This document shows positions 1 through 11,102 of a stretch of DNA of 64,000 nucleotides, one piece after another. How positions within the stretch are numbered: position 1 is the stretch's first letter; each line of letters begins with the position of its first letter. The stretch covers positions 15,048,603-15,112,602 of the forward strand of contig NC_049992.1 of NCBI RefSeq assembly GCF_000003815.2, in the 5' to 3' direction. The notes below the pieces were generated by a model. The model worked only from the letters and a program-made list of their open reading frames with translations, did not search any database and had not been told where the DNA came from. A program made the position numbers and the translations under genes. This DNA comes from Branchiostoma floridae (lineage: Eukaryota; Chordata; Leptocardii; Amphioxiformes; Branchiostomatidae).

Positions 1-549
1 GCTATTTCAGTACTTTTTTTTTACAGAAATGATGATGAAAATACAATAATTTTCGTCAGTTTGCAACTTCTGCACTCATTTTTCAGTGCAAGTCAAAACG
101 ACAATGTAAATAGTAACCAACTTTTGACATAACATGATTTTTCAAACTATCTGTACTAGCAGGGTTCTGTGGATGAGGACTACCTATTTGTCATGACGAA
201 CGTTATCTGTTCTGCTTCATTTTATCTCACGCACCTCAAGAAGTTCTGCATGCCCACAGGGGCCGTGCATCTAACGGCAAAAGACGTTCAGTGAGGGCCG
301 CTACGGGTAAAAAGCATTACCTAAATCGTGGACAGCGCCAACGTGTAAAACGAGTCAATACAGGCACGCCAAGGGGCTATTGAACATATGTCCAACTGTC
401 ACGAACACGGCCTTCAAACTTGCATCGCATACATTTTCCAAAGATGCCTTGACCTTCAGACCACGTCTTGGTGATCAAAGTGGCAAGGTTAATGTGACTC
501 TGGTGTCACACTGGCGCCAATGGTGTAGTTGCCAATGTCTTACTGGATT

Positions 550-1024
550 TGCAGAATGTCTGATATGTAAAGGTGGTATGTTTGCATTTAAAATCGGAAG
601 ACATCGTAACCGCACTCATCTGGAACAACGAATATGTAGATGTTGTGATCTAGACAATAGAAGATGAACAGCATCTTGCAGCAGAATTTCATACAACAAA
701 GAGAGAGCTGAACTTCATAGATTGATAGAACTTCATACATCTGAGCAATACAGACAAATTCATATTTCTTAAGGATTTAGACAATTCTTTGATTGTAAAA
801 CATATCTGTTCCTGCATTTTTGATATCACGAAGTCGAAGAAGTCGAAGTCAATTCATCATCGCGGGCTGCTTGCCTGGACCAAGTCCACCCTCTCAATTA
901 ACAGAATATTATTATGTTGGTTAACACTGTAAATGTTTCACGTATCTGTCAACTATCATTCTGTTGTGACTTGTATTTAACTCAGTGGGTATATATGTAC
1001 AATAAAGGGTTTCATTCATTCATT
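550..1024 (+). pseudogene. LINE reverse-transcriptase C-terminus and 3-prime end, broken
   Basis: The frame reading FKIGRHRNR..LEQRICRCC resembles the C-terminal Cys-containing region of non-LTR retrotransposon ORF2 proteins. It ends at a stop, but after a frameshift the next frame continues IEDEQHLAAEFHTTKREL, the usual (V/I)EDExHF..C..Y continuation with its Cys lost. Downstream sequence ends in ACAATAAAGGG and a TTCA/ATTC simple tail at about 1007-1024, as in CR1/L2-clade ends. The element is truncated at the 5-prime side and inactive. Confidence 0.6.
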
Positions 1025-1668
1025 TATTCCTACTTACTTTGTCAGATAGAGGACCGTGTTTAGAACGTCATCGTAGAAAGATTGGCATTGACAAGAATTA
1101 CTGTTGCTGGGATGCTCAGACCAGATGCCAACTATGACGTCTATAATGTTAATTGCAATGTGATGAAACCCTTTATATTCTGGCTGCACATTCTTAAGCC
1201 AACATCTGACTATGATCCATCTCATTTCTAAATATCATGTAGATTTTGCAGCAATGCTCATATTCTGAACATAAAGACGGACGTAACAGCCGGTGCTTTC
1301 TGTTAGCGAATACACCCCGTCATTGACGTTACAAAATGCATTTTCATATACTAAGAGTGATCTTCATTCATCATGTGTCCCCTATGGACAAGAGGACATC
1401 TCGCCATGTCCCACAGCAACTTTCGAACAGCACATTGGACTTTCTGTCTTTCCTGTTGAACGTGTACAACATTGCATATCCATTCCATGCTGTGTTTGAA
1501 TATACTGTAAATAATCTGAAATGTATCAATCAACATGTTCGCCACTGTGGGGAGGAAGAAAAAGATGAAGAAACTTTAAAAAATACAGTATTAATTATCA
1601 AACCAGACAATACTAGTTGATCAGTGTCATGTATCAAAAAATGTTATCTTTGAGACTCAATCTTTGAT

Positions 1669-1730
1669 ATGCAATTAGTCTTCTGGCATGGTTTTACAAA
1701 TAAAACATTATCATCATTATTGCCAGAGGG
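1669..1730 (+). repeat. Retroelement 3-prime tail (LINE-like)
   Basis: GCAATTAGTCTTCTGGCATGG followed by CAAATAAAACATTATCATCATTATT resembles the segment at about 43737-43790 (GCAATCAGTCTTCGGGCATGG, then GCAATAAAGGTATTATTGC). A shared terminal segment ending in a microsatellite-like tail suggests a non-LTR element family. Confidence 0.4.
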
Positions 1731-4700
1731 GTTTATGTCTTATTCACATCACATAGTAGCATATCCACACATTACGGATTGTCGCAAAGCCAACTCCGTG
1801 CATGTTCAATGCATGCTCAACACATGTAACGGCGACATACGTAGATCTCGCCTGTCACCGAAACAGATATGTTGCCTAAGAGCTTTTAGAAATAGATAAC
1901 GCGCCAGTTCCATTTACACATGGCACATGGGGATTAGAGTGCGAAGAAAGGGAATGATTAAACTCTAAGGACGTCAGTCTGCAGATCTTACTCCATTAAC
2001 TGACCTACAAGAAGGATTAAGAGAAAATGAAGCAAGATAAATCATCAAGAGGGTTAAAAGAGCACACTCTTCACAAGTGTAGACTTTTTGCATTAAAGTA
2101 ATGTAACACCCCATCAAAGGTAATGTCTACGTAATAGTCCTGTGTTTTTTGGACATCATCCAAGTTTGGGCAATTAGAGATAGAGAGGGGAGCTGTAACT
2201 CTCAAGTCTGCGATGACAGGGCGCTTATCAAGAATTCAGACAATATGCAGTGCTACCAGTCATTTCTAACAGGTTTGGGTCTGTATTGGCGCAATGTTCA
2301 CTACCATCATTATCCTCGCCATTATCATCATCATCACCACATGTCCAACCATTTTCCTCAGCATCTATTTGTCATTAATGTGGATTAGAATTCCAAACAC
2401 TTTCTGGATACCCATATGTGTGGTATCATCTTTAAGCCAATGTCGGATGTGCAGGATCCCCACATGAGCCCGTAACCACCGACTGCATGGAAATGTAGTT
2501 ATAAAATGTAAAATCACTACGGGTGTTCAGCTCATGTATTGTGCTCTCGTGGCGTAACGCAGATTTCTCCTAATTCTGTGACTTGTGAGAGTCAATGTTT
2601 AACAAGCTCCCTGTCGTATGCCCGGAATCGTTCACTGCTGCAATCCCTCCCAACCATCGTGCAGAAGCTGCTGTTGAATAAAAGATGTTGCATTTGACTT
2701 CGACAAATTCGGGTGCCTCGGAGGTATCGTGGTGTGAAAAGTACCGCCGTCCCATGATGGCTATATCAATTATCCTGTTTGACCAATGGGGTTATAACAG
2801 CGCTTCAGATTGATGGTGCGAATGCCTCGGAGGTTTTGTGATTGTCAAAGAATGGGGCCTAACGTTACTCTAACAACTTCATCTTCAAAATGATTTCTTT
2901 TTTCAGTTGGTGGTGAAACCTTTACAAATCAAGCAATAAAAGGTGGATGTTTGATTTCAATGGAATTTATAGTCAATGGTTACTCCAAATTTGGCGACAT
3001 TGCTAGCTGGTATCATCGTGGGAATTCTAGATCTGCATTTATCATAGCAAAATGAAGTAAAACTGAGGCAACTGCACCATGGATGCGGCATCTCCAGCAG
3101 CTTGGACGTTACACCAGGCAGTAACGCCGAAACCAGACCTCTCAGGTCCTGTGAAAATGCGTGTTTGACAATGTTGCTATGCGAGGAATATAGCCTGTGC
3201 ATGTCAAGGTAAGCAAGGAGAGTCTGGAGAGAATAATTGATCAAGACATCAGACGTTGAATCTGAATATTCTGGTCGTTTGAGAGCCCCAGAGAGCTACT
3301 GACCAAAGTGTAAAAGCCACAGTTAGTTGATTACAGCCCCATCAAGTTTTACTGTCGGCGTCACTGCTAGGTATGGCATACATCAACGTACCGAAAGGGC
3401 TTAGAGGCCATCACCGTGGGGTGTCAGAAATTCAAGATTAATGAAGAACAGACAGCTACCTCTGCGCCAGAAAAACGGCGTCCATATATGAAGATCGCAA
3501 GCAACCATGCAGATCGCTATGTACAGATCCGTGCAATACTGCATGTGGGACTATGAATATGTACACGCCTCAACAGCTTTGTCTAGCTTTAGCTATGAAA
3601 ACAATATCACGTACTTGTTAAAACTCCCATTTACACGAATTCGACACTTGGCTGTTTCAAATCAACTCGAATCTTTGATGACTCTTTCGACTGCTCCTCA
3701 TATATATAATAGTACATGTATTTCTGGAAACGGCAAGTAAAATTTCCTTGTTGTGGTAGAGCTCAAGTTTTCGTTAATGAAATAGTTTTGCAACAAACAT
3801 ATAAGTTACAACCGCAAGATGCAATTGTTGCCGGAGAAGACAAGCTTCATATCTGTTACATTTAACTGTATGGAATTTCACACAATACTGTCAAAATCAG
3901 AGCCATGATAAGTCAGGTTATTAACAGTCTTATATCTAAGCTACATCTAATGCTGTGTGTGCTGCAGATGAGAATTTTGCTTCAAAACATCATCTGCCAC
4001 GTACACGCGGGACTTCTAAAGTCCTGTTTTGGGTATCTGCTAAGTTAATGTATTCGACGGATGACTTAAGCTTCTTTTAGAGACCGACAATAACACAGAC
4101 GAACGACTTTTCGAAAGATCTATTCCGTCACACCACAGGTGCGTCTCGGCCAGACTATGAGTCATGACTTCCTGAAATAGCAACACAAAAAATACTAGTG
4201 CCATGACGTATGTCTTATACATCATAACGTCTGAAACCAATTGGACATAATGAATCAACGTTCATTGATGATTTGTCGTGATTGCTTAAAGGTAAAAAGA
4301 TAAGCAGACATCTTGTCTATCTCGGTTAATTGAGTTCCCTTGACTCGGATTAAAAGTTCCTCTCTGACACGCCCTGGGTTACGCTTCATTGCTCTGTAAA
4401 TACATTTTCATTGCCTTGTAACTTCCTGCCTTCTCTTTCTATTGGCGAAAGAGAGATTTTTGATCACATCCAGTAGCTCTGACGCCTTAATGTATCCGCT
4501 GTAAAAAATTCATGCACAAGATGGGATAGTAAGGTACGCATCGTAACACTTTATTGGATTTCAATATTCCAGCAACCGCCGCAGACTCGGCGTAGGCTTT
4601 GCCACGTAAAACTCAGACCAATATCCATTAGGCAGATAAAACTGTTTTAATAGGTATTTGCGATAGCGACATATTGTCGTACAATCCGTGCCTTACCACA

Positions 4701-6240
4701 GATCGAAGGTTGAAATACTATCTATCCATGCCATGATAAAACAAAACGTACTTACATATTGTACTTATACATGAGCTCACGTATTTTGGTAACTCTGATT
4801 TTTGATAGGCGAACTTGGTAAAACGAAAATGGCTGAAATGTTTAGCTAAATATGGAAACGATACTAAATATTGCATTTAAATAGTTGTATACATGCGCTT
4901 GCGAGCTGAGGTTTTAAAAAACGTTGAGAAACCTACTCTTTAGCATGGCGCAATCAGTCTGGTAGATTATCCAACCACTGAGCGTACTTAGATAACAGTT
5001 AATTATCATCTCAATTTGAATTTCAACGGCAACCTTTGCTTTAACTTCCAATACGGTGGTCACCAGAGGCATCATTTATCGCTCAGCGTACAATGAATTG
5101 GTTATAGTTTCAATTTGTCTAAAAATCACGCAGCCTTTTGACACTGTGATTTCTTCTCACATCCAAAAGCCTAATTTCGACTCTCGCCGACTCAATCCAA
5201 TCAATTCATGTAGCCGTATATGTAGCAAAGGGGCATGTTGATAGGAAATACTCCCACAACGACACGCCAGTCAGCCGTACGTGCTATAACCCTGAGCGCT
5301 GCATGCAGTCAATCCTGGGGCTGTTTAATCTACGGAGAATTTTCAGGTAATGAAAAGATAACGTCTGCTTCTGGCACCTGCGTTTTACCCCTACGTAAAC
5401 CCCTTAGCGGTTTCATAAAGTTCGGTGTGACATATACGAAACTCCACATATTTGCAGTGTAACGTAATGAGTAGTAACGTAATTCCTGTGAGATAAGAGG
5501 CAGGCACTGACCTAAGGCCTTGACGGAATGAAGTGATGTGAAGTGCGGCCTTCGGGAGGACTCTCGTAATAACATAACGTACCACTGAGACTTTATCTTC
5601 AGCATCTACGTCTTATGGCAGGTCAAAAGACACCGAAGTTCATTAGAATCCTTTACAAGGTGTTCCCCCCGATATTAAGATCCTTTGATGATGAAAAGAT
5701 TGCATCTTGCCAATAGTTACAAAGCCACCTTCTGGAGTGCCGAACTCTTCAGCTTACGTCCACAAAACAGGATCCTAGAATGTTTCTTGCCGTAATACGA
5801 AGAACGTATGTGTGTTTCTGTGTCTGAAATAGTGAATAAAGTGACCTCTGATACTGTTAACGTATAATATTTAGACAAACAGGGATCACTTTGCCTTTTA
5901 TAAGTGTGTATATGTCTTTTTGCATTTGTTCACACTTTACGTCCTACGGAAAACTTTGCACTCCTATGAATAGGGGGTGGGGGTGCTCAGCAAACTGACT
6001 TATCTGGCATTACCTGAGATTTGCTACCTACGAGATGGGGTTGTGATCTTTAGAGAAGTGTATGGCCTTGGTCGTCCACTAGAAAAACCATCCCTGCAGA
6101 AAACGACCGCATCTCTCGAAACCATGTCTCCGATATGATCAGATCAACCCATCAGTGCTGCGACCCGTGTCGTATTGAGGTCAGCTGAGTTAGTGCGGAA
6201 TGGCAGCCAGTGTGAAGGCTAGAAGCTTAGCTCCGGCCGC
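1731..6240. other. Intergenic, nothing recognised
   Basis: There are only short open frames without domains. A frame at 2570-2755 (minus) has coding-like composition but lacks convincing splice sites. Confidence 0.4.
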
Positions 6241-7471
6241 TGAAAGCTAATGAAATCTATCCCGCGGGAACTGATACATAATTCGGCCTCCCACAATGTC
6301 AGGCAACACGGTACGATACATTATTGTATAATTGAATACATGACTCATATGTTGAACTAGAAGATTGAACTGTTAAGTGTGAACAACCGATGTCTACAGA
6401 ACAGAACAGAATATAAACCTTTACCACACGAGTGAATCCATGTTGTTACTGCACCAAAGCTATACTAGAGGCCTCATTGTGGTGATCAAGCCCTAGCGCG
6501 TGTTGAAGTTTTTTTAAAGTTGATCATCTTGGCTCATATGTAAAGTGCTGATGCCAGGAAGGTAGTGATGTTCCAGCACATTTTGTATCCGGCCATTTGA
6601 AAAATCCCACAGGTGTAATTGTGTCTTGCCTTTATTCACATTCTCAAAGGCTACTACACAGCCATTGGACATGCCATTGCTGCCATTTTGTTATCGGCGT
6701 TGCCTCTTCGCTAGCATCATAGCTTTATGTTATGTGGATGTGTTTAATATTTTTATTGATATGCCATAGAACAAGCAACTGTGCTGCCAGTGACCGATGT
6801 GTGCTTATTTATTTATCTATTGAAAGCTAATGAAATCTATCCCTCGGGAACTGATACATAATTCGGCCTCCCACAATGTCAGGCAACACGGTACGATACA
6901 TTATTGTATAATTGAATACATGACTCATATGTTGAACTAGAAGATTGAACTGGTCAGTGTGAACAACCGATGTCTACAGAACAGAATATAAACCTTTACC
7001 GCACGAGTGAATCCGTGTTGTTACTGCGCCACAGCTATACTAGAGGCCTCATTGTGGTGATCAAGCCCTAGCGCGTGTTGAAGTTTTTTAAAGTTGGTCA
7101 TCTTGGCTCATATGTACAGTGCTGATGCCAGGAAGGCAGTGATGTTCCAGCACATTTTGTATCCGGCCATTTGAAAAATCCCACAGGTGTAATTGTGTCT
7201 TGCCTTTATTCACATTCTCAAAGGCTACTACACAGCCATTGGACATGCCATTGCTGCCATTTTGTTATCGGCGTTCCCTCGCTAGCATCATACCTTTATG
7301 ATATGTACTTGCTTTAGTAATTAGGGTGATAAGTTTGTTTCTTCTTTTTTCTGCCGTACATTGTACCGTGTACGATCGTTGCGCAATAAAGTTCTACATG
7401 TGTATGTGTTAAATATTTTTATTAATGTGCCATAGAACAAGCAATTGTGCTGCCAGTAACCGACGTGTGCT
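6241..7471. repeat. Direct segmental duplication, unit about 580-650 bp, two copies
   Basis: TGAAAGCTAATGAAATCTAT opens both copies, at 6241 and 6821. They stay near-identical, with few substitutions and small indels, through CATTTTGTTATCGGCGTT. The second copy carries about 100 extra bases (about 7300-7400, containing GCAATAAAGTTCTACATG) that the first lacks; both end with the AGAACAAGCAA.TGTGCTGCC segment. No coding frame is seen. Confidence 0.85.
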
Positions 7472-10089
7472 GTAATGTTAACAATTTGATTAAAATCAAA
7501 GTCAAAACATAGTTATATTAGACATTTATTTACCAGGTAAAGGCACTGTGGAGCATTTTTTAAGTCGAGCCCTACGCATTCGGTGTCCGGCATTGCAAAA
7601 TTAGTACAAATCATTCCTTGTTTTTTCTTTGGTTTCTGTTAGATCTACTCCCAGACAATGAAATTAGAGAAATGCATTTTCAATCCGTTTGATGCAATTC
7701 GATTGTCTTATAAAATACGCACACATCACTTTATTCGTGATCGTATTGGATATTATTCATGGCTGGCACAAACCATGCCGCCCTATCTGCACGTATGCGA
7801 ATATTGAGATGACACATATGCAATACGAATGGGGCCCTAGAGATCACAACTCATAACGTGCAATGCGGAATAATTTGCTATCTCCTTGACCGCAGCCCAG
7901 AGGATGTTTCCAACTAGGCTTTCAACGAACAGATTCTTAAGAAATGTGACACAATTCATTATTATTTCATATGAATACCATACAAAATCAATGAGTGCTC
8001 TTAGATCAAATAAGAATTTAAATAATTCACTTTCTACGTGCCTTCCTTTCCACATGTTACGATTATGAAGTGCACTAGTAAATGCGTTCGCATCTCCTAA
8101 AGTGTAATCAAATTTTAAAGAGGCACTTTCGGTGCATTACCCTTCCAGTCGTTGATCTTAAAACACCTCTACAATAAAGTCCATAAAACGTACTCCTTCT
8201 TTTGATGATAGTTTGTGGCCCTCAGCAGACAAAAAGGAGCCCGAAAGATAATGTTCTATTAGAAATGTTTGCAAAAGTATGAGTCTCTGTTTGTGTAATA
8301 AAGATCTTAGACTCATCTTATTTCTCGGCGGGGCAATTTCTGGATATTGAACCCTTCCTGTGTGAGACTAAGGTCGATGGGAGCGAAATAAGAACAGCAA
8401 ATGGCCTTCGACCCGAGTGGGTATTCATATCGACAACTTTATGGGATTCAGATGAATGTATTTGATATCGCCTGCGCTGCCTTGACATTATCTATAGACA
8501 TTGTTGGAGGACAGGAAACAATGGAACCGCAACAATTGTATTCTGCAACTTATTTCACATATTGGCTGTGTCATGTATGAAGTTGGTACTGTCATATTAT
8601 TACTCTTTATTCATAAATGAGTCGCCGCACTGGAACGGGAAGGTACTGGTAACATATATTATGGTTGGACACGGTATTTGAGTCATGAAAACTAATATGG
8701 GAAGCCATCAACATAGGAGGGACTGTGAATAAAGGACCCTCATTTACGAACCAGATTCCTGGTATGATGGAAGAGAGCCGTCTTGTACAAATTAACAAGA
8801 AACCCATGGGCGACTACACACAAAACAAACGTCCACAAATCAATGGCACTGCAAAACATTTGTATGCTGGAGAGGTGCAAATCACCCCCACGCAGACTCT
8901 GGCGAATACATACGGCGAAGTAGAGTGATGTGAACAACTTTAGGATTCGGTACTTTGAGGCAAACGGTATTCCTGGAGGAGCCACACATTGAAGGTTAAT
9001 GGGCTGTGGCTGTTATCGATCAGTCCAGCCCATACCACGCACACCGCTCCCTCCAAATACCACCCTCCAACTCATATCCCTGCAAAACGGCGTCGTTACG
9101 TATGTGACGCACAGGTACTTGAGACATTGAGCTGTCCCAAGGCTGTATGGATGCTACTTGTCAGGCCGAAACGGCCATGACCGTGTCGAGGCCCACGTCC
9201 TTTCTAACACTTTACACGAGCAATCGCCATCATTCACGTCCTATTCATGTGACACTGAAGCACGTCCAGAGGAAACCAATTACAAAATACGTGGACATTA
9301 ACTATGTAGTATTTGTGTTCAGGTAAAGGTCACTAAAAAATGTCTTTAGCTAGTTTCATAGTTAAATTAAAATGAATACTTCCATTGCCACAGGTCGATC
9401 GTAAAACCTCTTTCTAATGGCCCCTGACACCAGAAGGAGTAAAATAAAAGTGCAATTCACTAGGTGCCACGGTCCAACACCTTCAATATAAGAAAGGAAA
9501 ACAATGTCGACATGTATTGCACTGGACGCTTCATCAGTATTTACCAATGCCAATATTACCTTACGTTTATCGTTGCTTTGCCGGCCCAGCAATACTTTAT
9601 TACGCACAGTCTATGGCGGTGTTTCACTTTATAACGTTCACGTCTGCACAGTAATTCAGTTTGATATTATCGAACGTATCGGAATGGCAGACCGCCAGTC
9701 TTATTACTGTGTAACAATTTGACCACAAGGCTTCAACGGGATGTATATATTTCAATTCAACATGAAAAAAGATCGGTACGTTTCCATGTAGAAATGTCCT
9801 AAAATTAAAAATAAAGAGTCTCTGGTCAAGAAATAATACTTTATTGTCTCCTGTATACTATACGATGTATCATGTATTGTAAGTGGAAGGCATTGCAGTT
9901 GCTTGTGTGCATCTCGATGGATCAATATTTGCCAAATAGAGAGTTAATGCTCCTATTGAAGTTCAAGTGGCACGGCGTTTATATGAGGTTGTTGAGCATT
10001 GCAGCTCACTATAGAGAAAATGAAAGCATATCAATAAAGAAAGAAAGTCCTTACAATAATACCTACATGCTGAATGTTTCACTTAAGCG
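7472..10089. other. Intergenic, nothing recognised
   Basis: AT-rich, short overlapping frames on both strands, no repeat structure seen by eye. Confidence 0.4.
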
Positions 10090-10325
10090 CCTCTTTTCAC
10101 TAGACGGCGATCGCCAAGCGTCCGTGCAGCATCCAAAATTAGGTTGGTGTGATCTTTGATTTCGTAATTGGAATATGATGAAAGACGTAAAAAATGTATG
10201 ACTAAAAAGTAAGAGATCATACAAAACGTGAAAATAATAGTTTTTTTTTGTCTAGAGAAATTCATTTAGCGATCTTTGGTCGTACGACGGTCGCAAGACG
10301 GTCGCAGACTCTAGTGAAAAGAGGT
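10090..10325. mobile_element. MITE family B-prime (related TIR)
   Basis: The ends are CCTCTTTTCACTAGACGG and GACTCTAGTGAAAAGAGG. The interior (GACGTAAAAAATGTATGACT, CATACAAAACGTG) is a diverged version of the A/B core. It lies downstream of the gene A stop codon. Confidence 0.65.
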
Positions 10326-10517
10326 TGTTAAATGTATCCATAGCTATATCATGTTACACGTGTTATCGGAGATGTAACTTAAATATATACCTTTTTGCAC
10401 ACCCCTATATGTTCATTGCTTTCAGTAAATGATGTTAACATAATTATCTTCACTCACATGACGTCATGGTACCCATTTCCGTCATTTTTACATTCACTAC
10501 GTTACAAACACGTATCT

Positions 10518-10523
10518 TTTATT
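10518..10523 (-). terminator. Possible poly(A) signal of gene A
   Basis: AATAAA on the minus strand (TTTATT on plus), about 515 bp past the predicted stop. It is the nearest exact hexamer I noticed; an ATTAAA near 10754 is an alternative. Such hexamers are frequent by chance in AT-rich DNA. Confidence 0.2.
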
Positions 10524-11037
10524 ATGTACACTTACGAGTATATACATTGTTGCGCTGCTCCGATGTAAATTTTATATGTCATCTGTTTTAAGTCACTATG
10601 AAACTAATATTTAAATCTTCTTATACATTCTTTACAACACAGTGCAGTATTCTTACAATCTAGCGCCCTAGGAAAGGGACCGTTTTGAAAAAAAGCAACA
10701 ATCGTAATATTTGTACTGCCTTCCGTATGTGTAGAGTATATCGTAATGTATATTTTAATACATAATATAGATAAACTGATACACAATATCATTGTAATTG
10801 GTCCACGTTTCATCCCGTTCTAACACATCGATGTTGATATCCATTTGCTTTTTTTTTTCAATTCTTTGGAAGCCAGCAAAAAAAACAGCCCTAAAATATT
10901 GCAACTTGTATTTCACAACTAACGCATACTAACGTATTTCTCATTGTGAGGCACGGGTTGAACAATGTACCATTGGTCAAGTATCAATAAGCCCGGCGTT
11001 AAAACCATTGTACTTCCAGGTTTAGATCCTACATCGT

Positions 11038-11102
11038 CTAGATGATCAGCTCGCCATTTTCCAGTCTTCTCTGTTCGAAGGCAACATTGGAGCTTTTTCT
11101 TT
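11038..11102 (-). CDS. Gene A exon 6 (probable): C-terminal cytoplasmic tail and stop
   Basis: The acceptor TTTTCATTATTTACAG is followed, in the phase required by exon 5, by a 21-residue hydrophilic tail E-RKSSNVAFEQRRLENGELII and then TAG at 11040-11038. The tail repeats the RRSNVA/SSNVA flavour of exon 5. There is no direct proof that this is the exon used. The alternative reading in another frame (RKKKLQCCLRTEK...) is longer but does not fit the phase of exon 5. Confidence 0.5.

Noticed and set aside
2570-2755. Minus-strand frame with plausible composition
   Set aside because: 61 codons, no recognisable domain, no clear splice partners.
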